The translations under genes were made by a program, and so were the position numbers. Below are positions 16,953 through 25,899 of a stretch of 31,373 nucleotides of DNA, piece after piece; positions within the stretch are counted from its first letter, which is position 1; every line of letters starts with the position of its first letter. The DNA comes from an uncultured Acetatifactor sp. (GTDB lineage: Bacteria > Bacillota > Clostridia > Lachnospirales > Lachnospiraceae), in assembly GCA_910584235.1 (NCBI GenBank), contig CAJTZD010000029.1, forward strand, positions 18,403 to 49,775, written 5' to 3'. The notes under the pieces are model-generated. The model made no database searches. It was not told the origin of the DNA and saw nothing but the letters and a program-made list of their open reading frames with translations.

Positions 16953-18028
16953 CTGTTTTCCTCCAATACCCCGTTCTTCTCTATTTCCGTGCACACTTCC
17001 CTGCGGCGCAGCTGTCCGCAGGCCCCGTCAATGTCCCGGCCCATTTCTCTTCTTATACTACCATTAATTTTATTTTTTTCAAGTATATTTTGAAATGCAC
17101 GGATTCCGGAGACATCCGGCTGCACGAACTCCCGCTCCGTTACAGGATTGACAGGAATCAGGTTGATGTGACAGTGCAGCGGCTTTGCCAGGCGGCAGAG
17201 CCGCTCTGCGTCCTGCTCCGAGTCATTGATTCCTCTGACCAGACTGTACTCCAGCGTGATCCGCCTGCCTGTCTCCCGGAAGTAATAGGAACAGGCATCC
17301 ATGAGTTCCCGGATGGAATAGCGCTTTGCTATAGGCATCAGCCGCATACGCTTCTCATCCGTGGTTGCATGCAAGGACAATGCCAGTGTGATCTGCAGCT
17401 TCTCCCCGGCAAGCTGCTTCATCCGGGGCACAAGGCCGCAGGTGGACACCGTCACGTTCCTCTGGCTGATGCGCAGACCGCCCTCCTCCGTAAGCATGCG
17501 GATAAACTTTAACAGATTATCGTAATTATCCAGCGGCTCCCCGGTACCCATGACTACCACATTGCTCACCCGCTCTCCCGTGAGCAATGTAATGGCATAG
17601 ACCTGGTCCAGCATCTCCCCGGGAGTCAGATTGCGTTCCAGTCCCCCCAGCCCGGAAGCACAGAAAGCACAGCCCATCCTGCAGCCCACCTGGGAGGAAA
17701 TACAGACACTGTTGCCGTAACGATACTGCATCCAAACGCTTTCTACCAGACTGCCGTCCGACAATGCAAACAGGAACTTCTTTGTGCCGTCGATTTTAGA
17801 CTCCTGAACGCGCACCGGCCGCAGCGCAGTATAGATAAATCTCTCTTTACACTCCTCCCGCAGAGCCTTGGGAAGATTGGTCATCTCGTCAAAGCTCCTG
17901 GCCAGCTTCACATGCATCCATTCATACATCTGCCCGGCTCTGAAAGGCTTTTCCCCCGCCAGCTCCGTCTCCAGTTCCCGCAGGTTCATGGATTTTACAT
18001 CAAGCCCTTTCCTGGTTTCTTTCTCCAT
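16946..18028 (-). CDS. rlmN: Dual-specificity 23S rRNA/tRNA adenine-C2 methyltransferase RlmN
   Basis: Radical-SAM enzyme methylating C2 of A2503 in 23S rRNA and A37 of some tRNAs. The 360-aa product has the radical-SAM cluster CRMGCAFC (Cys116, Cys120, Cys123), GEPLDNYDN, the HATTDEKR and PVNPVTERE segments, and the C-terminal methyl-carrying Cys (DIDGACGQL, Cys337). The start is uncertain: the ATG at 18028 has GAGG 15 bp upstream, and the next ATG (17989) would remove the DVKS segment that relatives retain. It lies 110 bp after rsmB and overlaps stp. Confidence 0.94.
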   Translation of the reverse strand: MEKETRKGLDVKSMNLRELETELAGEKPFRAGQMYEWMHVKLARSFDEMTNLPKALREECKERFIYTALRPVRVQESKIDGTKKFLFALSDGSLVESVWMQYRYGNSVCISSQVGCRMGCAFCASGLGGLERNLTPGEMLDQVYAITLLTGERVSNVVVMGTGEPLDNYDNLLKFIRMLTEEGGLRISQRNVTVSTCGLVPRMKQLAGEKLQITLALSLHATTDEKRMRLMPIAKRYSIRELMDACSYYFRETGRRITLEYSLVRGINDSEQDAERLCRLAKPLHCHINLIPVNPVTEREFVQPDVSGIRAFQNILEKNKINGSIRREMGRDIDGACGQLRRREVCTEIEKNGVLEENRC

Positions 18029-18099
18029 CGTTTTTAACCGTTTCCTCTTTCACTTTCACAGTTCTATCATCTACCGGCAGGCCCATATAAATCTTTCTT

Positions 18100-18139
18100 G
18101 CCCGATTCCCCGGCACAGTGCCCGATTCCCGGGCACAGT
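18100..18139. repeat. 20-bp imperfect tandem duplication at the end of rsmB
   Basis: Two adjacent copies of a 20-bp unit (18100-18119 and 18120-18139) differ at one base. Each contains a small GCCCG/CGGGC-type inverted repeat. The second copy touches the rsmB stop codon, so the duplication appears to have happened at the gene's end without changing its product, lengthening the rsmB-rlmN gap. Confidence 0.7.
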
Positions 18140-19554
18140 CAGGACTTTCTCCGGAATCTTGCCATAAAAAAGCCGTCTGCCTCCAGAATCCCGGGCAAAA
18201 GCTGTATACAGGCCGCCTCCTGGGCTTCTGTGAGCGGCACCGCCGGCATGGTCCCGCTTTCCCGCATCCGCAGCGCCGTGCGCCGCTTCCCCTCAAGGAT
18301 ACTTTCCGGAAGCACCTCTTTTAGGGATACCGGTTCAAAGTCCAGCTCCTCTGTCAGAAATCGCACCATGGCCTGATTCTCTTTGCTGTGAATGGTACAG
18401 GTGCTGTAAAGAAGCGTCCCTCCCGGCTTTACATATCCCGCGCTCGCCCTGGCAATCTGCCTCTGAAGCGCCTGGAGACTTTCCAGATTTTCCGGCTTTA
18501 TCCGGTATTTGATGTCCCGCTTCTTGCCCATGACACCCAGTCCGGAGCAGGGCACGTCCAGGAGAACCACATCCGCTTTGCCCAGAAGACTTTCATCCGT
18601 CCGCGTCCCGTCAAACGCCTGAATTTCTATGTTCCCGGCCTTCATGCGGGCTCCATTCTCCCGGATACGGGCAATCTTCTCCTCGGACAGGTCCCTTGCA
18701 AGCACCCTTCCTTTCCCGGCCATCTCACAGGCCAGAATGCTCTTACCTCCCGGCGCCGCGCAGACGTCCACCACAAAGTCCGTCTCCCGTATTCCCGCTG
18801 CCTTTACTGCCAGCACAGAGCTGATATCCTGCACTGTGCATTTTCCCTCCCGAAATCCCGGCAGATTCTCTGCCCCTTCCGCGCCTCTCACCAGGCACAC
18901 CCAGGGCAGATAAGGACTTGGCTGTGCTTCCATGCCCATTTCCCCCATCAGGGCGCGCAGTCTCTCCCTCTCCGCCTCCGGTACATTCAGGGAAAAACGC
19001 AGTGAAACCGGCCGAATCCGAAGCAGTCCCTCCAGGATCTCCCCTGTGATTTCCCTGCCGTATTCTCTCCGCCACAGCTCCACCAGCCACCGGGGCATAG
19101 AATATTTCACGGAATCATATAGGACCGGATCTCTGTCTTCATCCGGCAGGGGAAGCCTCTCTTTATTTCTGGAAATCGTGCGCAGCACTCCGTTCACAAA
19201 GCCCTTCAGCTTCCCGAAGCCCCGCCTGGCGGCAAGCTTACAGGCTTCGTCGCACACGGCGCTGTCCGGCACGGCATCCATGTAGACAAGCTGGTACACG
19301 CTCATGCGCATAAGGCAGCGTATCAGAGGCCGCATCTTGTCCACAGGCAGGCTGGAATAGTGGTTGAGATAATAATCCAGCTCCAGCCCCCGCTCCAGCG
19401 TACCCTCTGTCAGCCGCTTGATAAAAGCTTTCTCCCGGCTCTCCAGGTAATCATATTTATCCAATACTGCTTTGATCAGTCTGTGGGAATAATCTTCCTC
19501 CCGCTCCAGGGAAAGCAGCATATCCAGCACAAGCTCCCTCGCGTTTACGCCCAC
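18139..19554 (-). CDS. rsmB: 16S rRNA (cytosine(967)-C(5))-methyltransferase RsmB
   Basis: SAM-dependent m5C methyltransferase (Fmu/Sun). The N-terminal NusB-like RNA-binding domain occupies about 1-135 (VNARELVLDMLLSLE, REKAFIKRLTEGTLE), and the catalytic domain follows with VDVCAAPGGKS, LLDVPCSGLGVMG and YSTCTIHSKEN, the two latter holding the catalytic and helper cysteines. The start is GTG at 19554, with AGGAG 9 bp upstream, two bases after the upstream peptidase stop. Its length, 471 aa, is near the family norm. Confidence 0.95.
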   Translation of the reverse strand: MGVNARELVLDMLLSLEREEDYSHRLIKAVLDKYDYLESREKAFIKRLTEGTLERGLELDYYLNHYSSLPVDKMRPLIRCLMRMSVYQLVYMDAVPDSAVCDEACKLAARRGFGKLKGFVNGVLRTISRNKERLPLPDEDRDPVLYDSVKYSMPRWLVELWRREYGREITGEILEGLLRIRPVSLRFSLNVPEAERERLRALMGEMGMEAQPSPYLPWVCLVRGAEGAENLPGFREGKCTVQDISSVLAVKAAGIRETDFVVDVCAAPGGKSILACEMAGKGRVLARDLSEEKIARIRENGARMKAGNIEIQAFDGTRTDESLLGKADVVLLDVPCSGLGVMGKKRDIKYRIKPENLESLQALQRQIARASAGYVKPGGTLLYSTCTIHSKENQAMVRFLTEELDFEPVSLKEVLPESILEGKRRTALRMRESGTMPAVPLTEAQEAACIQLLPGILEADGFFMARFRRKS

Positions 19555-19556
19555 CG

Positions 19557-20249
19557 TCAGTCTCTCCTTCTGTTATTGCCCCCAAAAAGCAGAATCAGCC
19601 GCAGCAGCTGCAGTCCGGCAGAAGCCGTTGCCGCCACATAGGTCATGGCCGCTGCGCTGAGCACTTTTCTGCAGCCCTTTGTCTCCTCCGTGGTCAAAAG
19701 CCCGTACTGTTCTACTTTCGCCACCGCCCTTGCCGAGGCATTGAACTCCACCGGAAGCGTCACCAGCTGAAACACCACAGCCAGGGCAAATGCCCAGATG
19801 CCTATCTGAATCAGGGTCTGGTTCCAGCTCAAGATCACGCCCAGCAAAATAAGAGGCATTCCCAGCTTACTGGAGATATTCACCACAGGCACCAGAGCCG
19901 ACCTGATATTTAGCGGCGCATAGCCCTTTGCGTGCTGAATGGCATGTCCGCACTCATGGGCCGCCACCCCCACCGCGGTCACGGTAGCGTAATTATAATT
20001 GCCTGCGGATAAGCGCACTGTGTTGGTGCGCGGGTCGTAATGGTCCCCGCTGTCCGAGGGCAGGCACTCAATCTGTACATTGTACAGACCCTCGTTGTTC
20101 AGAATCTGCCTGGCCGCCTCGGCCCCTGTCATACTCCTGGCATTGCGCACTTTGCTGTACTTGCTCATAGCGCTGTTCACCATGGCGCTGGCGCCCATAC
20201 AGATGAGCATGCCGATGATTACCAAAAGGTACGTTGCATCCCAATACAT
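19557..20249 (-). CDS. YugP-like membrane zinc metallopeptidase
   Basis: A 230-aa membrane protein of the neutral zinc metallopeptidase family typified by Bacillus YugP (Pfam Zn_peptidase_2). Seen: an N-terminal membrane segment (5-25), a domain with DHYDPRTNTVRLS, the zinc-binding HECGH (98-102) followed by AIQHAKGY, two further membrane segments (about 122-145 and 150-170), PVEFNASARA, and a final hydrophobic helix. The second Glu-type zinc ligand is probably in the PVEFNAS stretch. The substrate is not established. The start has AGGAGG 8 bp upstream. The gene sits between fmt and rsmB, an arrangement I recall from other Clostridia. Confidence 0.88.
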   Translation of the reverse strand: MYWDATYLLVIIGMLICMGASAMVNSAMSKYSKVRNARSMTGAEAARQILNNEGLYNVQIECLPSDSGDHYDPRTNTVRLSAGNYNYATVTAVGVAAHECGHAIQHAKGYAPLNIRSALVPVVNISSKLGMPLILLGVILSWNQTLIQIGIWAFALAVVFQLVTLPVEFNASARAVAKVEQYGLLTTEETKGCRKVLSAAAMTYVAATASAGLQLLRLILLFGGNNRRRD

Positions 20250-20277
20250 ATTGCTTACCTCCTATATTTCCGCTTCC

Positions 20278-21219
20278 TCACTTACCTCCCAGGATCTCTC
20301 CCGGCTGCATCTTCACACCCAGCAAAAAATCATGGGCAGTCATTCGCTTCTTCCCGGCCAGCTGCAGCTCATAAATGCGCAGCGCCCCGCGCCCCGCGGC
20401 CACAGTCACGCTTTCTTTGTCGGTCCGCAGGATTTCCCCCGGAACGCGTCCGTACACATTTTCCGTCACAGAGGGCCGGGCCCGCCATATCTTCAGCTGC
20501 TTTCCCTGATAGCTGGTAAAAGCGCCGGGCCATGGGGTCATGCCGCGGATCCGGCGGTCAATTTCCAGCACATCCCTGGAAAAATCGATTTCTCCCATCT
20601 CCTTGTCTATGAGCGGCGCATAACAGCTGAAGCTTTCGTCCTGCTTGACGGGCTCCAGTTTCCCCTGCTCTAACAGCGCCAGAGCCTCCACGATGGCCTG
20701 GCCTCCCAGCGCCGCCAGCTTATCGTGCAGCGTCTCGTAGTTATCCTGTGGCAGAATGGGAATTTCTTTCCGATAAAGCATATCCCCGGTATCAATGCCC
20801 GCGTCCATCTGCATGATAGTAATGCCCGTCCGCTCCTCCCCGTCAATGATGACATGCTGAATGGGAGACGCCCCTCTGTATTTCGGAAGCAGGGACGCAT
20901 GGATATTCAGGCTGCCGTAAGGCGGAATGTCCAGAATCTCCTGAGACAGAATCTGCCCGAACGCCGCCACCACATAGACATCCGCCGGAAATCCCCGCAG
21001 CTCCTCCATGGCCTCAGGCCTCTTGATCCGCTTCGGCTGCAGCACCGGAATACCGTTTTCCACGGCACAGATCTTTACCGGCGGGGGAATCAGCTCCTTG
21101 CTGCGCCCTTTCGGCTTATCCGGCTGCGTCACCGCCGCCGTAATCTCATGTCCGGCCAAAATCAGTGCCCGCAAAGCCGCAGCCGCAAAATCCGGCGTTC
21201 CCATAAAAACAATCTTCAT
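20278..21219 (-). CDS. fmt: Methionyl-tRNA formyltransferase
   Basis: Formylates Met-tRNAfMet using 10-formyl-tetrahydrofolate. The 313-aa product starts MKIVFMGTPDFAAA. It has the catalytic triad region SLNIHASLLPKYRGASPIQ (Asn and His) with the Asp in MDAGIDTGDML, and a C-terminal OB-fold domain (MTPWPGAFTSYQGKQLKIWRA). Its ATG overlaps the def stop codon as ATGA, with GAGG 7 bp upstream, so the two are translated together. def and fmt products act at opposite ends of the same cycle. Confidence 0.97.
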   Translation of the reverse strand: MKIVFMGTPDFAAAALRALILAGHEITAAVTQPDKPKGRSKELIPPPVKICAVENGIPVLQPKRIKRPEAMEELRGFPADVYVVAAFGQILSQEILDIPPYGSLNIHASLLPKYRGASPIQHVIIDGEERTGITIMQMDAGIDTGDMLYRKEIPILPQDNYETLHDKLAALGGQAIVEALALLEQGKLEPVKQDESFSCYAPLIDKEMGEIDFSRDVLEIDRRIRGMTPWPGAFTSYQGKQLKIWRARPSVTENVYGRVPGEILRTDKESVTVAAGRGALRIYELQLAGKKRMTAHDFLLGVKMQPGEILGGK

Positions 21220-21701
21220 TGTGACACCTCTTCTTCGTCTTCCACCGCATCCTGCAGGTTCCCTTCCACCTTTTCCACATACAGATGACCGTCCAGGTGA
21301 TCCAGTTCATGGCAGATGGCCCGGGCCAGCAGCTCCGTGCCCTCCAGCTCAAACTCCCTCATGTTCACATCCAGCGCCACTGCTTTGACATAATTCGGCC
21401 TGGTGACCTGTCCTGTCTTGCCCGGCACGCTTAAGCAGGCCTCCATCCCTGTCTGCTCACCGCTGGTTTCCACGATTCTGGGATTGATGAGGATATAAGG
21501 ATCTTCGCCCGTGACATCGATCACCACAATGCGCTTGAGCACCCCCACCTGGGGAGCCGCCAGACCTACGCCGTTGGATTCGTACATGGTATCCAGCATA
21601 TCCTCAATGAGCTCCCTGGTCCGCGGCGTCATCTCCGTCACAGGCTTACACTTCTTTAAAAGAACCTCTTCTCCCATTTCCCTTATATTTCTGATTGCCA
21701 T
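21216..21701 (-). CDS. def: Peptide deformylase
   Basis: Metalloenzyme removing the N-formyl group from nascent proteins. All three family motifs are present in the 161 aa: GVGLAAPQVG (44-53), EACLS (87-91, with metal ligand Cys89), and HELDH (131-135, two His ligands and catalytic Glu). GGAGGG lies 8 bp before the ATG. It lies 24 bp after priA and overlaps fmt by 4 bp. Confidence 0.97.
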   Translation of the reverse strand: MAIRNIREMGEEVLLKKCKPVTEMTPRTRELIEDMLDTMYESNGVGLAAPQVGVLKRIVVIDVTGEDPYILINPRIVETSGEQTGMEACLSVPGKTGQVTRPNYVKAVALDVNMREFELEGTELLARAICHELDHLDGHLYVEKVEGNLQDAVEDEEEVSQ

Positions 21702-21725
21702 TTCACTGTCCCTCCGCTTGTTCCT

Positions 21726-24026
21726 TTACATTGTATTCATAGGATTGAAATCAAATTGCACCAGTTCCTCCGTAAGCTGCCGCTTTTGTATTTCTCCCTC
21801 CAATAAATCCTTTATCTGTATTAGTTTATCATATTTTGCGCATTTCACATAGAACACAAATCTAAAAATATCATTAATTCTCCCGATGGAGGCAGGCGCC
21901 GGGCCGATGATCTGCAGTCCGGACGGCTGCCCTTTTCCCGGGGGGCTTCCTCCCTCACCGTCCGGGCTGTCAAAGTTATGTCTTGTTGCAGCCGCAAACG
22001 TACTCGCCAGTCTCCGGCCTCTCTCCTGATCCTTTGAAAAGATCTGCACGGCCAGCATGTGCGCCGCAGGCGGATATCCCATCATCTCCCGGTAGATAAT
22101 CTCTTCCCTGTAAAAGCTCTCATAATTCTGGGCCGCCGCCTGAACCACCGCGTAATGCTCCGGCTGATAGGTCTGGATCACGGCCTCCCCGGGAAGCTCC
22201 CCCCTGCCGGCCCGGCCCACCGCCTGGGTCAGCAGCTGAAATGTCTTTTCCCCTGCCCGGTAATCCCCCACGCTTAGGGAAAGGTCTGCCGCCAGCACGC
22301 CCACCAGCGTAACTTTCGGGAAGTCATGCCCTTTCACGATCATCTGTGTGCCGATGAGTACGTCCGCTTCGCCGTTCATGAAAGCGGACAGAATCCTCTC
22401 ATAGCTGTCCTTAGTCCGGGTAGTGTCCCCGTCCATGCGAAGCGTCCGCACCCCCGGAAACATCTCCCTGAGCTTTTCCTCAATCTGCTGAGTACCGGCT
22501 TTAAAGCCGCTTATATACTTAGAACCGCATTTGGGGCAGGCTGCGGGCTTCTGTTCCTGATATCCGCAGTAATGGCACATCAGTATCCCCTGCCCTGCCC
22601 TCCCCGCGCTGTGCTCCGACAAAGATACGTCGCAGTGCGGGCATTTCATCACATGGCCGCAGGATCTGCAGGACACGAAACCCGCATAGCCCCGCCTGTT
22701 CAGAAACAGGATACTCTGCTCTTTCTTCGAGAGCCTGTCTGCCAAAAGCTCCTGGAGCTTGCGGCTGAAGATAGAGCGATTGCCCTCTTTCAGCTCTCTG
22801 CGCAGATCTATGGTATAAACCCTGGGCAGCTGTCCTCCAGTGAGACGCTCCTTTAACGTAAAAAGCTTGTATTCCCCTGTCCGGGCCCGGTAATAGGACT
22901 CCAGGGACGGCGTGGCTGAGCCCAGCAGCACACTGGCGCCGTGGAGTTTTGCCGCCTGGACGGCGGTCTCCCTGGCATGGTACTTTGGAGAGGCTTCGCT
23001 CTTATAGCTTCCCTCGTGCTCCTCGTCTATGACAATCAGACCGATATTCCGGAAAGGGGTAAACAGCGCGGAACGGGGGCCTATGATCACGTCAATCTCT
23101 CCGCTTTTAGCCCGTTCGCACTGGTCATATTTTTCTCCGGGAGAAAGATTTGAATTCAGGATGCTGACTCTGTCCCCGAATCTGTTGTAGAAGCGGAGCA
23201 AAGTCTGGTAAGTCAGCGCAATCTCCGGTATCAGCACAATGACCTGCCTGCCCCGCTCCACCATCTCCGATACCAGCTGCATGTAGACTTCCGTCTTGCC
23301 GCTTCCGGTGATGCCATGGAGCAGATAGATGTCAGGATGACCGCTGTCGAAATCACATATCACTTTCTCCACGATTCTGCGCTGGGCTTCGCTGAGATGC
23401 TTCTTCTGCTCCTGTGTGCCGTTCAGCCTCACCGGATTGCGCAGCGCCCCGGTGCTGATAACCCTGACAGCTCCCTCCCGCTCCAGGCTCTTCACGGTCT
23501 GGGCGGACACGCCCAGCTTTGTGGTAACCCACTCATAGGGGATGGATTCCTGCTCCAGAAGCTCCTGCAGGAGACGCTCCTTTGCCGCCTGCTTTTTCCG
23601 CCTGCTCTCTCCCAGCAGGAAGATGATCTCCTCCCGGCCCAGTACCCGCTGCAATGTTCTGTGCTCCAGCCGCTTTACGGAGCGTTTGGCAGGCAGCACT
23701 ACTTTCAGAGCCTGGATCATGGTGGAGCCGTAGTTTTTCCGGATCCAGCCGGCCAGGGCGATCATCCTGTCTTCAACACCTACGCCGCCCCGGACAATGC
23801 CTTGAATTTCTTTGATCCTGGCAGGGTCGTACTTGCAGACTTCTCCGATGCCTACCACATAGCCTTTCAGAAGCTTATTGCCGTTTCCAAAAGGAACCGT
23901 GACGCAGGCCCCTGTCTCCAGCTTACCTTTAAGACTTTGGGGGATGCGGTATTGGAAAGGTCTGTCCAGTTTTTCATGGGAAATGTCTACGATGATATCT
24001 GCGTAGTATTCTCTCGTCTCTTCCAT
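21726..24026 (-). CDS. priA: Replication restart helicase PriA (primosomal protein N')
   Basis: Superfamily 2 DNA helicase that recognises stalled forks and starts reloading of the replicative helicase. Order of domains: 3'-DNA-binding domain (about 1-110), a winged-helix-like segment, helicase lobe 1 with GITGSGKTEVY and the DEEH box, GSATPS, a zinc-binding region with four CxxC pairs (CRSC, CPHC, CHYC, CPKC), lobe 2 with IGTQMIVKGHDFP and QAVGRAGR, and the C-terminal domain. A short Gly/Pro-rich insertion (GEGGSPPGKGQPSG) interrupts the C-terminal domain. I start at the ATG at 24026 (AAAGGGGA upstream, 766 aa) instead of the 15-codon extension. Confidence 0.95.
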   Translation of the reverse strand: MEETREYYADIIVDISHEKLDRPFQYRIPQSLKGKLETGACVTVPFGNGNKLLKGYVVGIGEVCKYDPARIKEIQGIVRGGVGVEDRMIALAGWIRKNYGSTMIQALKVVLPAKRSVKRLEHRTLQRVLGREEIIFLLGESRRKKQAAKERLLQELLEQESIPYEWVTTKLGVSAQTVKSLEREGAVRVISTGALRNPVRLNGTQEQKKHLSEAQRRIVEKVICDFDSGHPDIYLLHGITGSGKTEVYMQLVSEMVERGRQVIVLIPEIALTYQTLLRFYNRFGDRVSILNSNLSPGEKYDQCERAKSGEIDVIIGPRSALFTPFRNIGLIVIDEEHEGSYKSEASPKYHARETAVQAAKLHGASVLLGSATPSLESYYRARTGEYKLFTLKERLTGGQLPRVYTIDLRRELKEGNRSIFSRKLQELLADRLSKKEQSILFLNRRGYAGFVSCRSCGHVMKCPHCDVSLSEHSAGRAGQGILMCHYCGYQEQKPAACPKCGSKYISGFKAGTQQIEEKLREMFPGVRTLRMDGDTTRTKDSYERILSAFMNGEADVLIGTQMIVKGHDFPKVTLVGVLAADLSLSVGDYRAGEKTFQLLTQAVGRAGRGELPGEAVIQTYQPEHYAVVQAAAQNYESFYREEIIYREMMGYPPAAHMLAVQIFSKDQERGRRLASTFAAATRHNFDSPDGEGGSPPGKGQPSGLQIIGPAPASIGRINDIFRFVFYVKCAKYDKLIQIKDLLEGEIQKRQLTEELVQFDFNPMNTM

Positions 24027-24096
24027 TCCGTCCCCTTTCTGCCTCCCGGCTTTTACTTCCGTGCACGGCACGCTTCCCCCTGCTCCCCTGTTTCCT

Positions 24097-25572
24097 TCAG
24101 ATATGCTCCAGGCCTCCGGCCAGCAGTTCCTCTATGATGACCCTTTCATCCATAGGATATTTTATCCCCTTAATCTCCTGATAATCCTCATGCCCTTTTC
24201 CCGCCAGGACGATCAGATCCCCCTCCCTGGCATGGGAGATCACATAGGCTATGGCCTCTCTCCGGTCGCAGATTTCCACGAATTTTCCCTCAGTCTTCCC
24301 GATACCTATCTTTATGTCTTCAATAATGTCCCGGGGTTCTTCGAAACGGGGATTGTCGGAGGTGATTACCGTAAAGTCCGCAAGCCTCCCGCTGACCTCA
24401 CCCATCTCAAAGCGCCTCTGCTTCGAACGGTTGCCGCCGCAGCCGAACAGGCACACCAGCCGCCCGGGTTCATACTCTTTCAGTGTGGACAAAAGGCTCT
24501 CCAAGGCCATGGCATTGTGGGCATAGTCTATCAGCAAAGTGAATCTGTCCGAAATTTTCACCCGCTCAATGCGCCCCTTGACTTTGGCCTGGCGCAGGGC
24601 GCCCTGAATATCTTCTGTCCCTACCTTGAAATGGCGGCAGATTGCAATGGCGCAGAGCGCATTGTATACGCTGAACCGTCCGGGGGCAGACACATGTGCG
24701 TCAAAATCCATCAGGCCTGTCACATGGAAATTCACGCCCAGCTCTCCCGGCGTGTGCACCAGCTCGGGATTCTCGGCCCGGAGCATGCAGGCTTCTCCCA
24801 TGCCGTAGGTCTCCAGCTCACAGGTATGCCCACGCAGCAGCTCCTCTGTATGGGCATCGTCGCCGTTTACAATCCCCACAAGGCACTGCCTGAACAAAAG
24901 TCCCTTGCAGGCTCTGTATTCCTCAAAGCTCTCATGCTCCCCCGGCGCGATATGGTCCGGCTCAAGATTCGTAAAGATACCGTAATCGAATACAAATCCC
25001 TGAGTCCGGTGGAGCTTCAGAGCCTGGGATGACACCTCCATCACTACCGCATCCAGTCCGGCCTCCGCCATCTTCGCAAAGTCCTCCTGCAGAAGATAGG
25101 ATTCCGGCGTGGTATTCTCGGCATGGATATGGACGTCCCCGATGACGGTCTCTATAGTGCCTATAAGTCCTACCCGGAAACCGGCGTTCTCCAGAATGGA
25201 TTTTACCAGATAGGTGGTAGTGGTCTTGCCCTTGGTGCCTGTGATCCCGATTACTTTCAGCTTCTTTGCGGGATGGCCGAACCAGGCGGCCGAGATAAAA
25301 GCCATGGCATACCTGGTGTCAGGCACCTCGATGACGGTTACGTCACATTCTTTCGGCAGCTCCACGGCCCTGGAGACAAGCAAAGCCTTTGCCCCCTTTT
25401 CCACTGCTTCCGCCGCAAAAGTATGTCCGTCAAATTTGGTACCTTCGATGCAGATGAAGAGGCAGTCTTTCGTCAGCTTTCTGGAATCGTAGACGACTGC
25501 GGATATTTCTATGTCGGGAGTCCCCCGTAAGATTTTGTAGTCAATTTCTTGCAGCAGAGCCTGCAGTCTCAT
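24097..25572 (-). CDS. murE: UDP-MurNAc-L-Ala-D-Glu:meso-diaminopimelate ligase
   Basis: Mur ligase adding the third stem-peptide residue. The 491 aa show the N-terminal UMP-binding domain (VVYDSRKLT), the ATP loop GITGTKGKTTTT (109-120), EVSSQALKLHR, the carbamylated-Lys region EYRACKGLLF (Lys223), LIDYAHNAMALESLL and GCGGNRSKQRR. The specificity motif is DNPR (406-409), the meso-diaminopimelate version rather than the lysine version, so the cell wall is predicted to be of the DAP type. The ATG at 25572 is supported by AAAGGAG 5 bp upstream. It heads the priA-def-fmt run instead of lying in the dcw cluster. Confidence 0.95.
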   Translation of the reverse strand: MRLQALLQEIDYKILRGTPDIEISAVVYDSRKLTKDCLFICIEGTKFDGHTFAAEAVEKGAKALLVSRAVELPKECDVTVIEVPDTRYAMAFISAAWFGHPAKKLKVIGITGTKGKTTTTYLVKSILENAGFRVGLIGTIETVIGDVHIHAENTTPESYLLQEDFAKMAEAGLDAVVMEVSSQALKLHRTQGFVFDYGIFTNLEPDHIAPGEHESFEEYRACKGLLFRQCLVGIVNGDDAHTEELLRGHTCELETYGMGEACMLRAENPELVHTPGELGVNFHVTGLMDFDAHVSAPGRFSVYNALCAIAICRHFKVGTEDIQGALRQAKVKGRIERVKISDRFTLLIDYAHNAMALESLLSTLKEYEPGRLVCLFGCGGNRSKQRRFEMGEVSGRLADFTVITSDNPRFEEPRDIIEDIKIGIGKTEGKFVEICDRREAIAYVISHAREGDLIVLAGKGHEDYQEIKGIKYPMDERVIIEELLAGGLEHI

Positions 25573-25618
25573 ATGTTCTCCTTTCCAAAGCAATAGAAAT
25601 TTTTAAGCATTCTTTACT

Positions 25619-25647
25619 ATTTTACTCTAATTTTGCATTTTCTACCA
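25619..25647 (-). promoter_or_regulatory. Weak candidate promoter of the murE-lgt run
   Basis: A TAAAAT -10-like hexamer (25619-25624) lies in AT-rich DNA 46 bp before the murE ATG on the minus strand. The sequence 17 bp upstream (TGGTAG) is a poor -35. A promoter is expected here because divergent transcription begins on the other side, but the exact boxes are uncertain. Confidence 0.3.
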
Positions 25648-25667
25648 CCCCTATTTTTTGTTTCTTT

Positions 25668-25749
25668 CCGAAAAGCGGACGCACGGACCGTCCGAACTCA
25701 ATAAAAATCCCGCCTCTGTCTGCCGCAAAACCGGCAGGCCCCTTTTCGG
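25668..25749. repeat. Nested inverted repeats in the divergent murE/sigma-factor gap
   Basis: An outer pair, CCGAAAAG (25668-25675) and CTTTTCGG (25742-25749), encloses a tight hairpin CTGCCG/CGGCAG (25720-25725 and 25732-25737) and a CGGAC/GTCCG pair. The structure sits upstream of the sigma-factor promoter and of murE. It could be an insulating terminator-like structure or an operator; nothing decides between them. Confidence 0.45.
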
Positions 25750-25780
25750 ATCCATTCCGCACAGGCACGCTCAGGACCCA

Positions 25781-25809
25781 TTCTCATACTCTTGAATCTG
25801 CGTTATAAT
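25781..25809 (+). promoter_or_regulatory. Promoter of the ECF sigma/membrane protein pair
   Basis: TTCTCA (25781-25786), 17 bp, then a perfect TATAAT (25804-25809). Transcription would begin near 25816, about 84 bases before the sigma-factor ATG. The form is that of the housekeeping sigma; no GGAACC-type ECF autoregulatory site is obvious. Confidence 0.65.
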
Positions 25810-25899
25810 AAAGAAAAGGTAAGTTCAAAACTTTCTTCCGGAATTTATGAGAGAATCCCACATCTCATCCGTCTAAAAGACAGAAAGGGGGAGAAATCA

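Noticed and set aside
18000..18296. 98-codon minus frame spanning the rsmB end and rlmN start, including a possible 28-codon leader for rlmN
   Set aside because: Most of it overlaps rsmB out of frame; the leader portion has only a weak purine-rich site and overlaps the rlmN coding start, so support is too thin.
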